DNA of 64,000 bases from Caproicibacterium sp. BJN0003 (GCF_026314295.1 NZ_CP111108.1:2394514-2458513); one strand, 5' to 3'. Positions 53,935-63,168 are shown, numbered from the stretch's first letter. Numbers and translations are program-made. The notes: generated from the sequence alone by a model not told the origin.

Positions 53935-54768
53935 CTATTCTTCAAACATCCGCAAAAGATTTTTTAAATCCTCTTCATTGCGAAATTCAATCTGTAAAAA
54001 TCCCTTTCCACGGGTTCCGCTCACCTTTACTCTGCGTCCCAACTGCTCATGCAGAGAAAGTGCAACCTCTTTGTAATAAGGATTTTCCTTCTTTAAATTT
54101 GCCTTTGGTGTTGAACTCTTTGCAAGCTTTTCTAAATCACGAACCGTGATTCCTTCTTTAAGACAACGTTTTGCAAGAGAAATCTGCAATTCTTTTGGAA
54201 ATGCCAGAATTGCTCTTCCCTGTCCTGCTGAAAGACTGCCGTCACTGATCAGTTTTTGAATCTCCTGCGGCAGGGATAAAAGCCGCAGCGCATTGGCAAC
54301 CGCTGGGCGGGAACGTCCTACCGATTTTGCGACACTCTCCTGCGTATAACCATAGGAATCCATCAAAGATTGATAACCCTGCGCCTCTTCCAACGGATTC
54401 AGGTCTTCCCTCTGCAGATTTTCGATCAATGCAAGCTGCATGACCTCTTCATCAGAAAGGTCTCTCACGAGTGCCGGAACTGTTTGTACCCCAGCCATAC
54501 GAGCTGCTCTCCAACGGCGTTCACCGGCGACAATTTGATAGCCACCCTCTAAAAGAGGCCGCACAAGAAGCGGCTGTAAAATACCATGCTGTGAAATGGA
54601 GTCCGCTAAATCGGCAAGTGCCTCTTCGTCAAAATCTTTTCTCGGCTGATTTCGGTTTGGTTCCAACTCGCTCAGTTTCAACTCGATTGATCGTGGGCCT
54701 GCCTCAATATCATTCTCAGCAAAAATTGCATCCAAGCCCTTTCCCAATCCGCGCTTTTTCTCTTTCAA
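53935..54768 (-). CDS. parB: Chromosome-partitioning protein ParB (Spo0J)
   Basis: 277 residues: RGLGKGLDAIF at the N-terminus, the ParB/Srx nuclease fold with IVAGERRWRAA and LIENLQREDLNPLEEA, and a helix-turn-helix with YTQESVAKSVGRSRPAVANALRLLSLP at about 138-165. A dimerising C-terminus follows. ParB binds parS, slides on DNA as a CTP-dependent clamp and loads SMC at the origin. The start is TTG at 54768, with AGGGG upstream and 4 bases after the parA stop. The parS site at 55653-55668 lies just upstream of parA. Confidence 0.95.
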   Translation of the reverse strand: MKEKKRGLGKGLDAIFAENDIEAGPRSIELKLSELEPNRNQPRKDFDEEALADLADSISQHGILQPLLVRPLLEGGYQIVAGERRWRAARMAGVQTVPALVRDLSDEEVMQLALIENLQREDLNPLEEAQGYQSLMDSYGYTQESVAKSVGRSRPAVANALRLLSLPQEIQKLISDGSLSAGQGRAILAFPKELQISLAKRCLKEGITVRDLEKLAKSSTPKANLKKENPYYKEVALSLHEQLGRRVKVSGTRGKGFLQIEFRNEEDLKNLLRMFEE

Positions 54769-54772
54769 TACT

Positions 54773-55546
54773 TTACCCCTCCTCTGCTGCTTTTTCTATA
54801 ATTTCTTTTCCTAATTCATTATAGGCTAGTGCGCCTTTATTGCTCTTATCAAAATATTGAATTGGTTTTCCAAAGCTTGGTGCTTCTGAAAGCCGCACAG
54901 TCCTTGGAATAACCGCTGCAAACACTTTCTTTGGAAAATATTTTTTTACTTCTCCGACCACCTGCTGCGTCAGATTGAGTCTGCCGTCGTACATAGTCAA
55001 AAGGACCCCTTCAATTTCCAAATGCGAATTATAAAGCCGTTTTACTCGCTTTACACTGTTCATCAGCTGACTTAGCCCCTCTAAGGCATAATATTCGCAT
55101 TGAATGGGCATTAAAATAGAGTCGGCAGCACAAAGGGCATTCGTTGTGATAATTCCAAGAGATGGAGGGCAATCAATCAAAATCATATCATATTTTTCGC
55201 GCAAAGGCGCTAAATCAAGGCGAAGAATTGATTCCCGATGAGTCTGTTCCACTAATTCCAGCTCTGCAGCCGCCAAATCGAGACTACTTGGTAGGATATC
55301 AAGATTTTCAAATGCCGTATGTAAAAGCACTTCTGCGGCAGTTGCCTGTCCAATCAGCATTTCATACGTTGTCTTTTTTAAGTTTCGGCGATTGATTCCT
55401 ACCCCGCTGGAGGAATTCCCCTGTGGATCAATATCTACCAGCAGCGTCTTTTTTCCTGCTAATCCCAAAGCAGAAGAAAGATTTACCGCTGTTGTAGTCT
55501 TTCCGACGCCACCTTTTTGATTTGCTATTGCGATGATCTTACCCAT
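54773..55546 (-). CDS. parA: Chromosome-partitioning ATPase ParA (Soj)
   Basis: 257 residues with the deviant Walker A KGGVGKTT (about residues 10-17), DIDPQGN, and the IIDCPPSLG Walker B-like stretch. It is a MinD/ParA-type ATPase that works with ParB in origin segregation and regulates DnaA in B. subtilis. It has an immediate start after the noc/parS region with GGAGG at its site. It forms an operon with parB (4-base gap). Confidence 0.96.
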   Translation of the reverse strand: MGKIIAIANQKGGVGKTTTAVNLSSALGLAGKKTLLVDIDPQGNSSSGVGINRRNLKKTTYEMLIGQATAAEVLLHTAFENLDILPSSLDLAAAELELVEQTHRESILRLDLAPLREKYDMILIDCPPSLGIITTNALCAADSILMPIQCEYYALEGLSQLMNSVKRVKRLYNSHLEIEGVLLTMYDGRLNLTQQVVGEVKKYFPKKVFAAVIPRTVRLSEAPSFGKPIQYFDKSNKGALAYNELGKEIIEKAAEEG

Positions 55547-55652
55547 TTTGCTCCACCTCCCCCAATTTTCTAAAATTGGACTTGGTTTTTATTATATCAC
55601 TTCTCTCTTTTTGAGACAACCATCTTTGCTCTTTTATCCAGATGTTTTTATA

Positions 55653-55668
55653 TGTTTCACGTGAAACA
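55653..55668. promoter_or_regulatory. parS centromere site (perfect consensus)
   Basis: TGTTTCACGTGAAACA matches the 16-bp parS palindrome exactly and lies in the 207-base gap between noc and parA. It is the primary ParB loading site near the origin and may also affect par operon expression. Confidence 0.95.
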
Positions 55669-55675
55669 GCGCGCA

Positions 55676-55708
55676 AAAAGGGACTCGGCAATTTGATACC
55701 GAGCCCCT
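55676..55708 (-). terminator. Terminator after noc
   Basis: On the minus strand GGGGCTCGG and CCGAGTCCC pair with one mismatch around a 10-base loop and are followed by TTTTT, just before parS. Confidence 0.72.
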
Positions 55709-55753
55709 GCTTGCGGGAAAAATGATAAGGAAATGGATGACTTGTAATTAATT

Positions 55754-56542
55754 TTAGGCAGGCCGTTTCTTTTGGGTGATTCGAATTACCCATTCGAGGC
55801 AATCCTCTTTTTTGTTGCATGACGCTTCAGCCTGCACCCCGGCGCTCTGCAATGTTTTTACTGCATGGTCAATTGTATTCCCAAAAATCCGCACATCTTT
55901 AATAATTAAAAGTCTACGTGGTGCGGAAGATTTTTGCTTTTTATTTGGATTCAAAAGCTTGTCCACCATTTGCTCTGTCTGCTGAACATTTAACTTTTGA
56001 CTTAAAATGGAGTCCAATGTCTTTTGACGAGACTTTTCTGGCAGGCGAAGCAATGCTCTTGCATGGCGTTCTGTCAATCCTGCAGAAATGATCTGTTGCC
56101 GCAAATTGAGGGAAAGATTCAGCAGCCGCAATTTATTTGCTACAGAAGACTGACTTTTCCCCAAGCGCTGTGCACATTCTTCCTGTGTCAAGTTTGCTTT
56201 TTGCATGAGGCGCCGAATTCCCTCGGCTTCTTCAAACAAATTCAGATTGGAACGCTGTAAGTTTTCGATCAATGCCATAACTGCACTCTCATTTTCAGAA
56301 TATTCTGAAAGGACGGCCGGAATTACCCATAATCCCGCCATTTTGCAAGCACGAAGCCGCCGTTCTCCCGCCACCAGCTCATATCCTTTTAAAGTTCTTC
56401 GAACAACGATTGGCTGAATCAGTCCGTTTCTCTGGATACTTTCTGCAAGAGAACGAAGTTCTTCTTCTCCGAAAAATTTTCTTGGCTGAGAAGGATTCGG
56501 ATGAATCGCGTCAATATTCAGTTCTAAAATTTTCTGACGCAT
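55754..56542 (-). CDS. noc: Nucleoid occlusion protein Noc (ParB paralogue)
   Basis: About 262 residues, related to ParB over its whole length: LNIDAIHPNPSQPRKFF, LVAGERRLRACKMAG, LIENLQRSNLNLFEEAEG, and an HTH segment LTQEECAQRLGKSQSSVANKLRLL. Noc binds its own sites and the membrane and blocks division over the chromosome. The assignment rests on gene order (rsmG-noc-parA-parB as in B. subtilis) and on the ParB-like fold. No Noc-binding-site consensus was found in the window. ATG at 56542 follows GGAGGG; the frame is open to 56605 without a better start. The C-terminus is Lys/Arg-rich. Confidence 0.87.
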   Translation of the reverse strand: MRQKILELNIDAIHPNPSQPRKFFGEEELRSLAESIQRNGLIQPIVVRRTLKGYELVAGERRLRACKMAGLWVIPAVLSEYSENESAVMALIENLQRSNLNLFEEAEGIRRLMQKANLTQEECAQRLGKSQSSVANKLRLLNLSLNLRQQIISAGLTERHARALLRLPEKSRQKTLDSILSQKLNVQQTEQMVDKLLNPNKKQKSSAPRRLLIIKDVRIFGNTIDHAVKTLQSAGVQAEASCNKKEDCLEWVIRITQKKRPA

Positions 56543-56645
56543 TTGTGATTTTTCCCTCCCGCCTTGTCCATAGAATACCATATAAAAAGCAAAAGATTTT
56601 GTCACTTTCTGCGAACAATTTTAAAAAGATTTAGAAAAATTTTGA

Positions 56646-56703
56646 ATAAAAAAGACCTGCTCTCTCTTCGTCACTTGCAAAGAAAAAAGCAGATCTTTTT
56701 TGT
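56646..56703 (-). terminator. Terminator after rsmG
   Basis: AAAAGATCTGCT and AGCAGGTCTTTT pair through one G-T, with long A/T extensions and a loop of about 25 bases, between rsmG and noc. Confidence 0.65.
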
Positions 56704-56706
56704 TTT

Positions 56707-57417
56707 TTACAAAGGTTGTTTTTTTATTTTTCCACCCGGACGTGGATATTTTTTTGGCATTAATTGTTTTTGCCGAATTAAAATCAAGCTTCGGCCTTCG
56801 CCATCCGGCAAAGAATATTTTTTAACTGCTTCAACTTCTGCTCCAAGTTCTTTTAAAGCATGTTGGGCAGACTGAATCTCCTGCTCCGGCTTCGGTCCTT
56901 TCATTGCACAAAAAAGGCCGCCCTGTTTTAAAAATGGTAAACAATATTCGCAAAGAAGGGGAAGCTGCGCCACTGCTCGTGCAGAAACGAAATCAAATTT
57001 CCCACGCAGTTCTAAATTTTGTCCGCTTTCTTCGGCTCTGCCATGAATTTGCTTTGTTTCAATTTGCAGTTTCTGGCAGATATCTTCCAGTACATGCAAC
57101 CGCTTTTGAAGACTATCAAGCAAAGTAACGGAAAGGGATGGTTCAAAAAGTTTTAACGGGATTCCGGGAAAACCAGCGCCGGAACCCACATCAATTAGAT
57201 TTTTACCAGAAAAATTGACAAATTTCGTCACATATAAACTGTCGATAAAATGCTTCATTACCGCTTCTTTTGGATCAGTAACTGCAGTCAGATTAATTTT
57301 TTGGTTCCATTCGAGAAGTTCTTTCAAATAAAGCTGAAAAGATTTCGCTAATTGGGGAGTTATTTTAATTTTACAGATTTCTGCTTGCTCGATCAGATAG
57401 GATTCAATGTTCTCCAT
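56707..57417 (-). CDS. rsmG: 16S rRNA (guanine527-N7)-methyltransferase
   Basis: 236 residues with the RsmG pattern: WNQKINLTAVTDPKEAVMKHFIDSLY, IDVGSGAGFPGIPLK (SAM motif), LDSLQKRLHVL, SARAVAQLP and KGPKPEQEI. RsmG methylates G527 of 16S rRNA, and its loss gives low-level streptomycin resistance. The start overlaps the end of mnmG by 14 bases, so translation is probably coupled. It is in the mnmE-mnmG-rsmG-noc order usual in Firmicutes. Confidence 0.95.
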   Translation of the reverse strand: MENIESYLIEQAEICKIKITPQLAKSFQLYLKELLEWNQKINLTAVTDPKEAVMKHFIDSLYVTKFVNFSGKNLIDVGSGAGFPGIPLKLFEPSLSVTLLDSLQKRLHVLEDICQKLQIETKQIHGRAEESGQNLELRGKFDFVSARAVAQLPLLCEYCLPFLKQGGLFCAMKGPKPEQEIQSAQHALKELGAEVEAVKKYSLPDGEGRSLILIRQKQLMPKKYPRPGGKIKKQPL

Positions 57418-59302
57418 TGACTAGTTCCTTTCTACTTTCCTTCTGCAGCCAAATTAAAAGCACACTGATATCAGCAGGGCTGACCCCAGAAATTCGGCTT
57501 GCCTGACCAATGTTGGCAGGGCGCACACGATTCAGCTTTTCCTGTGCCTCTGAGCGCAGTCCTGTAATTGTTTGATAGTCTGTCCCTTTTGGAAGCTGTT
57601 TGCCTTCTAATCGGCGCATCTCTTCAATCTCGGATTTCTGGCGGCGAATATATCCTTCGTATTTTAATTCAATCTCTACATTTTCAAAAATTGCTGCTGG
57701 AAGATCGGGACGAGCCATATCGATAGGCTCCAAAACTTTATAAGAAAGCTCCGGCCGTTTTAACAGATCAGAAAGTCTTACTCCACTGGAAACCGGTGTT
57801 GTTCCACGTGAAACAAGAAGCTGATTTAGTGCTTCGGACGGCGATAGAATGGTCTTTTCCGCACGCTTTCTTTCCTCTTTTTTCTGTTCTTCTTTTTTGA
57901 GAAAGCGTTCCCAACGCTCATCTGAAATCAAGCCGATTTTTCTTCCAATCGGGGTCAGGCGCTCATCTGCATTATCCTGCCGCAGTACCAACCGATATTC
58001 GCTGCGGGAAGTCATCATACGATAAGGGTCCATTACCCCTTTTGTGACCAAATCATCTACTAACGTTCCAATATAAGAGCTTGCTCTGTCAAGAATCATC
58101 GGCGGACGATTTTTCACTTTTAATGCTGCATTGATTCCCGCAACGATTCCCTGCGCCGCGGCTTCTTCATATCCGGAAGATCCATTAAACTGTCCGGCTC
58201 CATAAAGGCCCGGAAAATCTGTAAACTCCAATGTATTTTCCATTTGCAGAGGATCTACGCAATCATATTCGATTGCATAGGCAAATCGCATGATCTGTAC
58301 ATGTTCCAGCCCTTTAATGGTATGATAAAACGCCAGCTGCACGTCTTCCGGCAAAGAAGAGCTCATGCCCTGCAAATACATTTCTTCCGTATCCATTCCG
58401 CATGGTTCAATAAAAAGCTGATGACGCGGCTTATCTTTAAAGCGCATAATTTTATCTTCAATACTAGGACAGTACCGCGGCCCAATTCCTTCAATCTTTC
58501 CTGCGTAAAGGGGACTGCGCCCAATATTTTTCAGAATGATCTCTTTTGTACGATCGTTTGTCCACGAAACATGACATACTGCCTTATTCTTCCCCGGAAC
58601 AAGCGTATCATAAGAAAATGGAACAACCGGTTCATCCCCGCACTGTTTTTCAAGTCCTGTAAAATCAATCGATCCACGCTTCACCCGTGCTGGTGTTCCG
58701 GTCTTAAAACGACGCAGACGAAGCCCTAATTTTACAAGACTCTGTGTGAGAAAACTTGCGGGAAACATTCCATCAGGCCCACTTTTATAACTGACATCTC
58801 CTACATAAATTTTTCCTCCGAGAAAAGTTCCTGTCGCAATCACTACCGCTTTTGTGTGATAGACAGCTCCCATTCGAGTAACAAGTCTCCAGCCGTCCTC
58901 TTCCTTCGTTAATTCCGTTACTTCGGCCTGTTTAAGCTCCAATCCATCCTGTAATTCCAGCTTATGCTTCATTACTTTGGAATACTCTCGACGGTCAATT
59001 TGGCATCGCAGAGAATGCACAGCCGGCCCTTTTCCTAAATTCAGCATACGACTCTGCAAAAACGTCTGATCCGCTGTTTTTCCCATTTCACCGCCCAGCG
59101 CATCAATTTCTCTCACAAGATGCCCTTTTGCTGTTCCTCCAATGCAAGGATTACAGGGACAATTTCCAACCGCATCCAGATTAATCGTAAAAACAATTGT
59201 CTTTGCGCCAAGCCGCGCACTGGCAAGTCCTGCCTCTATTCCGGCATGTCCTGCACCGATGACTGCAACCTCACAATTTTCCGCTTCATACTCAGTTTCC
59301 AT
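57404..59302 (-). CDS. mnmG: tRNA uridine-5-carboxymethylaminomethyl modification enzyme MnmG (GidA)
   Basis: 632 residues with the FAD-binding VIGAGHAGIEAGLASARLGA motif near the start, NPCIGG.AKGHLV, FLQSRMLN, the FKTGTPARV segment and the DPYRMMTSRSEYRL block. The C-terminal domain contains SGV.PADI. MnmG works with MnmE to make cmnm5U34 in tRNAs. The coding sequence holds a parS-like site at 57800-57815. GGGAGA lies upstream of the ATG. It lies 50 bases from mnmE. Confidence 0.96.
   Translation of the reverse strand: METEYEAENCEVAVIGAGHAGIEAGLASARLGAKTIVFTINLDAVGNCPCNPCIGGTAKGHLVREIDALGGEMGKTADQTFLQSRMLNLGKGPAVHSLRCQIDRREYSKVMKHKLELQDGLELKQAEVTELTKEEDGWRLVTRMGAVYHTKAVVIATGTFLGGKIYVGDVSYKSGPDGMFPASFLTQSLVKLGLRLRRFKTGTPARVKRGSIDFTGLEKQCGDEPVVPFSYDTLVPGKNKAVCHVSWTNDRTKEIILKNIGRSPLYAGKIEGIGPRYCPSIEDKIMRFKDKPRHQLFIEPCGMDTEEMYLQGMSSSLPEDVQLAFYHTIKGLEHVQIMRFAYAIEYDCVDPLQMENTLEFTDFPGLYGAGQFNGSSGYEEAAAQGIVAGINAALKVKNRPPMILDRASSYIGTLVDDLVTKGVMDPYRMMTSRSEYRLVLRQDNADERLTPIGRKIGLISDERWERFLKKEEQKKEERKRAEKTILSPSEALNQLLVSRGTTPVSSGVRLSDLLKRPELSYKVLEPIDMARPDLPAAIFENVEIELKYEGYIRRQKSEIEEMRRLEGKQLPKGTDYQTITGLRSEAQEKLNRVRPANIGQASRISGVSPADISVLLIWLQKESRKELVNGEH
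57800..57815. promoter_or_regulatory. parS-like site inside mnmG (one mismatch)
   Basis: TGTTCCACGTGAAACA differs from the consensus parS at one position (C for T). It falls in codons for a SRGTTP segment of MnmG. It is 2.1 kb from the perfect site, a spacing common for origin-proximal parS clusters. Confidence 0.75.
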
Positions 59303-59352
59303 GTTCTGTCTCCCTTATAATTTTCCACATTGTCCACGTCTTAAGTTGAAAA

Positions 59353-60714
59353 CTATTTGCCTACGCAGAAGTTTTTAAAAACTTCCTCTACGACCGCGTC
59401 GGTCACTCGCTCTCCGGTAAATTCCAAAAGCGCAGAAAGCGCTCCTTCCACACTAACCGTAACCGCATCCAGCGTCATTCCGCTTAAAAATGCGTCCCGC
59501 GCTTCTTTTGCACATTCCAATGCCCGCCGAATCACATCTTTTTGACGTTCCGTAAATAGAATTCCTGCTGAAGGATCAATCTCTCCTGTGTGAAAAATTG
59601 TTTTAATCGCATCCGTCAGTTCTTCTATCCCTTCGCCTTTTAATGCCGATATATATACTTTTTGTTTAATATACTTGTTAATATACTCTTCGTCTAATTT
59701 ATTTTGTAAATCCGCTTTATTAATGACTGCGATTGCCGGAACATTTCCAATCGACTGCAAAAGCTTCTGATCTTCTTCTGTCAGAGACTCTGAAGAATCA
59801 AAGACTGCAAGAATCAGCTGTGCATGATTTAGGCGTTCTCTCGTCCTCTCAACCCCAATTTGTTCGATCGGATCGCTGCTTTCCCGCAAGCCGGCAGTAT
59901 CTGCAAGATGAAGCGGAATTCCACCCAGGGAAATTGTATCTTCTACAATATCTCTCGTCGTCCCCGCAAAAGCCGTTACAATGCTTTTTTGTGTTCCAGA
60001 GAGTAAATTCATTAGTGTACTCTTTCCCACGTTAGGACGTCCTACAATGACCGTATCAACACCATCACAGAGAACTTTACCTGCTCCAAACCCATCATAA
60101 AGTTTTTGCAGACGGCTCGCACTATCAGAAAGTTGTTTTTTTAGCACTTCATTATCTACCTGCGGTACATCATCATCAGGATAATCTGCCCAAGCTGCCA
60201 AATGAGAGGTCGCATCCATCAATTCGTCTTTGACTTTGCAAATTGATTCATGAAGTTTTCCAGATTGTCCTGCACGGGCGGCACGAGCAGCACCTTCGCT
60301 TTTTGCACCGATCATTTCCATAACGGATTCTGCCTGCGTCAAATCCATCTTTCCATTGAGAAAAGCTTGTTTTGTAAACTCACCTGGTTCTGCCGGACGT
60401 GCTCCTGCCGCATAACAGGCAGAGAGCAGCTTTCTCAAAAGAAATGGACCTCCATGACAGGAAAGTTCCACTACGTTTTCGCCTGTATAGCTTTTTGGTG
60501 CCCGAAAATTGGAGGCAACGCATTGATCAAATGTTTCTTTTCCATCAGAAACAGTCCCAAAAAGGGAGGTATATCCAGGCAAAGATTCTATTTTTTTACC
60601 CGAAACGGAATGAAAAACCCGATCGGCAATTTTTTGAGCATCAGCTCCGGAAATCCTTACGATTCCAATTCCACCTTCTCCGGGCGGTGTACTGATTGCG
60701 GCAATGGTTCTCAT
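59353..60714 (-). CDS. mnmE: tRNA modification GTPase MnmE (TrmE)
   Basis: 453 residues: an N-terminal folate-binding domain (IAAISTPPGEGGIGIVRISG), helical domain and inserted G domain with GRPNVGKST (G1, about residue 222), GTTRD (G2), DTAGLR (G3) and NKAD (G4). The C-terminus ends FCVGK, whose Cys is the conserved catalytic-region residue. It joins MnmG in U34 modification. AAAAGGAG lies upstream of the ATG at 60714. Confidence 0.96.
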   Translation of the reverse strand: MRTIAAISTPPGEGGIGIVRISGADAQKIADRVFHSVSGKKIESLPGYTSLFGTVSDGKETFDQCVASNFRAPKSYTGENVVELSCHGGPFLLRKLLSACYAAGARPAEPGEFTKQAFLNGKMDLTQAESVMEMIGAKSEGAARAARAGQSGKLHESICKVKDELMDATSHLAAWADYPDDDVPQVDNEVLKKQLSDSASRLQKLYDGFGAGKVLCDGVDTVIVGRPNVGKSTLMNLLSGTQKSIVTAFAGTTRDIVEDTISLGGIPLHLADTAGLRESSDPIEQIGVERTRERLNHAQLILAVFDSSESLTEEDQKLLQSIGNVPAIAVINKADLQNKLDEEYINKYIKQKVYISALKGEGIEELTDAIKTIFHTGEIDPSAGILFTERQKDVIRRALECAKEARDAFLSGMTLDAVTVSVEGALSALLEFTGERVTDAVVEEVFKNFCVGK

Positions 60715-60751
60715 ATAAAAAAGCGACTCCTTTTTGAAATCATCAAATAAA

Positions 60752-60797
60752 AGGGGAGACGCCGCGATCTAAACGCGGACGCCTCCCCGATTTTTTT
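60752..60797. terminator. Terminator between jag and mnmE
   Basis: GGGGAG-CGCCGCG with CGCGG-CGCCTCCCC forms a strong GC-rich stem with a 7-base loop, and T-runs on both sides. It would end the yidC-jag transcript. Confidence 0.78.
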
Positions 60798-60832
60798 ATG
60801 CATCCATGCACGATCTCTGCGGCAATGGTTTT

Positions 60833-61726
60833 TTATTCTTCCTTCTCTTTTTTGACATCAATTCTGCCATAAAGAAATGGCGTTTTTACCTGTGCAGAAG
60901 CTGTTCTCTGCTCTGGTTTTGGAGAATGAAAAGCGGGCTTTTCTTCTGGAGAACGATCAATTCTCCCATAAACCGGTGCAGGATGATTCGTTTTTGCAGG
61001 ATAGCGATTATTTTGGTATGGTCTATTCTGCCCTTGAAATCCGCCGTTGCGATTATTATTATAAGGACGTCTGTTATTATTCCTATAATTTACCGAACGT
61101 TCTCCGGCTTCCGGGCCAATCACAACATGACGGGCAAGATCTTGTCCTTCACTCCAGCTTTTTGCTCCTTCTACTTCGGAGACAGCGGTGTGAATAATTC
61201 TGCGCTCATAAGGATTCATTGGCTCCAACGGAAAATTACGACCATATTTGAGCGATTTTCCTGCCATTTTCTTTCCGAGAGCTTCCAATGTTTCGCGGCG
61301 TTTCTCCCGGTAATTTCCGATATCCAGCGTAATACGGAAATAATCATCTCGTTTATGATTGACAACAAGGCCACTCAAATACTGCAGGGCATCCAAAGTT
61401 TCTCCGCGATGACCGATAATAAACCCAACATCTTCTCCGGTAATCGTTAACATTGCACCATTTTCCTGCGGTTCTGCTTTGATTTCGACCTCATCTAACC
61501 CCATCGCATCTAAAATCGAAGAAAGATAATTTTTCGCAATTTCTGCTGAATTATCTTCTATATAAGCTCTTACTTTTGCAGGATTTCCTCCAAAAAGACC
61601 AAGCGTCTTTTTGATTGGAAGCTCGAGAACTTCATACTCGACTTCGTCTGATTCCACCCCGAGTTTCTGATAAGCATTTTCTTTTGCTTTTTCTACAGTA
61701 TCTCCAATCCCGATGGCTTCTTTCAT
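60833..61726 (-). CDS. jag: RNA-binding protein Jag (KhpB), SpoIIIJ-associated, with an Asn/Arg-rich tail
   Basis: 297 residues: a Jag_N domain (about 1-52, GDTVEKAKENAYQKLG, KKTLGLFGGNPAKV), a KH domain (about 60-135, MLTITGEDVGFIIGHRGETLDALQYL) and an R3H domain (about 140-205, LEPMNPYERRIIHTAVSEVEGAKSWS). After these comes a tail of about 90 residues rich in Asn, Arg, Tyr and Pro (NYRNNNRRPYNNNRNGG) with two copies of YGRID. Jag binds RNA, works with KhpA in other Firmicutes and influences cell-wall synthesis and sporulation. The tail is longer than in B. subtilis. It lies downstream of yidC with a 57-base gap; AGGAGG precedes the ATG. Confidence 0.93.
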   Translation of the reverse strand: MKEAIGIGDTVEKAKENAYQKLGVESDEVEYEVLELPIKKTLGLFGGNPAKVRAYIEDNSAEIAKNYLSSILDAMGLDEVEIKAEPQENGAMLTITGEDVGFIIGHRGETLDALQYLSGLVVNHKRDDYFRITLDIGNYREKRRETLEALGKKMAGKSLKYGRNFPLEPMNPYERRIIHTAVSEVEGAKSWSEGQDLARHVVIGPEAGERSVNYRNNNRRPYNNNRNGGFQGQNRPYQNNRYPAKTNHPAPVYGRIDRSPEEKPAFHSPKPEQRTASAQVKTPFLYGRIDVKKEKEE

Positions 61727-61783
61727 CGTTGCTTCCTCCTTTTGAGAGCATTTTTATTCCAAAAAACACTTACTTTTCTCTCT

Positions 61784-62908
61784 TTATTTCTTTTTTCCTA
61801 AGTAATCATTGGAACTTTTTGTTTTTGCCGGCAATTTTGCAGAGGAATTTTTCTCCTGCGTATCTTTACGCCCTGATGCCGTTTTCTTTTTCTTTGTCTT
61901 TTGTGCTTCCATGCGTCTCTCTAATTTTTCTGCAAGCTGTAACTGAACTTCGGCAGGAAGCGGAACTTTTTCTGCTTCATTGAGTTGCATTCTCGCAAGG
62001 TGGGAAGCCTCTACATGGGAATTCATAATTTCAGGTGAATAATATTTATTCATCAAAAGCATTCGTCCGATATTCAGAATAGAGTTTACAATATAATAAA
62101 GGCCAACACCAGCTGGAATTACAGCAGCCAGATACGCCATATAAATTGCCATACCATACATTGCAGCCTTCATACAACCCATTTGCTGCTGCATTCCGGG
62201 CTGCATTTTGTTCATGAAAAACTGCATACATATCTGTAAAATCAAACACAAAAGTGGAATCATAAACAGATTGCTATGGAAGAGCTGTCCAAAAAAGTCA
62301 GACGAAGAAGTTGGGGAATCCAGAAGATCCATTCCAAGAAAAGAAAATCCTTTACTAAAAGAATCTAACTTTTCGGTTTCTTCCGGTGTCAGTGTTGTCA
62401 ACTGTCCCTTTACGTTATCATAATTTTTTACGATCTGCAGTTCTCCATAGAACTGGTTTAATCCTAAAAAGCCAGCGTCCGATTGCTGATATCCCGGAAC
62501 ATGATCTGCAACGCTCTTAATTTCTGCAATATGATCACTTTGAATGTGCAGCGTATTAGAAAGAGGCATTGCAAAAGAATAAAACAATCCCATCATGATC
62601 AATAACGGCAGCAACATTGTTAAACAGCCGCCGGTTGGTTTGATTCCTTCTTTTTCATAAAGCTTCTGCTGTTCTTCTGCCAAACGAGCTTTGTCATTGG
62701 CATAAATTTTTTGCAGTTCCTTCATTTTTTTCTGAACTTTTTGCATTCCAACGGAACTGCGCTGCTGCTTAATATAAAACGGAATTTGGATTGCAAATAC
62801 CAAAATAGTAAATAAAATAATTGCAACACCAAAGTTTTTTACCAGCGAAAACAAAAACCACAGCACATATCCAAAGACGCTGCCAATTGAACTAAAAATC
62901 TGGCTCAT
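61784..62908 (-). CDS. yidC: Membrane protein insertase YidC (SpoIIIJ type)
   Basis: 374 residues: an N-terminal membrane helix and a YidC/Oxa1 core with ILFTILVFAIQIPFYIKQQRS, a basic coiled cytoplasmic loop (KMKELQKIYANDKARLAEEQQKLYEKEGI), and later helices (AMYGMAIYMAYLAAVIPAGVGLYYIVNSILN). The C-terminal tail is Lys-rich. There is no lipobox at the start, unlike many Gram-positive YidC1 proteins. The insertion of a hydrophilic stretch of about 75 residues between the core helices (about 120-195) is longer than the usual form. It assists Sec-dependent and Sec-independent insertion. It follows yidD in the rpmH operon. Confidence 0.93.
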   Translation of the reverse strand: MSQIFSSIGSVFGYVLWFLFSLVKNFGVAIILFTILVFAIQIPFYIKQQRSSVGMQKVQKKMKELQKIYANDKARLAEEQQKLYEKEGIKPTGGCLTMLLPLLIMMGLFYSFAMPLSNTLHIQSDHIAEIKSVADHVPGYQQSDAGFLGLNQFYGELQIVKNYDNVKGQLTTLTPEETEKLDSFSKGFSFLGMDLLDSPTSSSDFFGQLFHSNLFMIPLLCLILQICMQFFMNKMQPGMQQQMGCMKAAMYGMAIYMAYLAAVIPAGVGLYYIVNSILNIGRMLLMNKYYSPEIMNSHVEASHLARMQLNEAEKVPLPAEVQLQLAEKLERRMEAQKTKKKKTASGRKDTQEKNSSAKLPAKTKSSNDYLGKKK

Positions 62909-62923
62909 ATTTTTTTGGTCTCC

Positions 62924-63154
62924 TCATTTGATTTGCTTTTTTTCCGGAACAGGATCATATCCGCCCCGGCTGAACGGATTACATCGTAAAATTCTCCATA
63001 TTGCAAGTAAGCCTCCCTTTAAGGCTCCAAAACGCTCAATCGCCTCTTTCGCATAGGCAGAACAGGTTGGAATATACTTGCAGCAAGGTGGATGACGCGG
63101 AGAAATTACTTTTTGATAAAATTCAATGAGCTTTAAAAAAAGCTTTTTTACCAT
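62924..63154 (-). CDS. yidD: Membrane protein insertion efficiency factor YidD
   Basis: 76 residues, almost all the UPF0161 motif: [34 protein letters not shown], then [24 protein letters not shown]. The membrane-associated amphipathic helix near the N-terminus is visible. It supports YidC-dependent insertion. It lies 15 bases before yidC and 14 after rnpA. Confidence 0.95.
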   Translation of the reverse strand: MVKKLFLKLIEFYQKVISPRHPPCCKYIPTCSAYAKEAIERFGALKGGLLAIWRILRCNPFSRGGYDPVPEKKQIK

Positions 63155-63168
63155 TCTCTGGAATCTCC

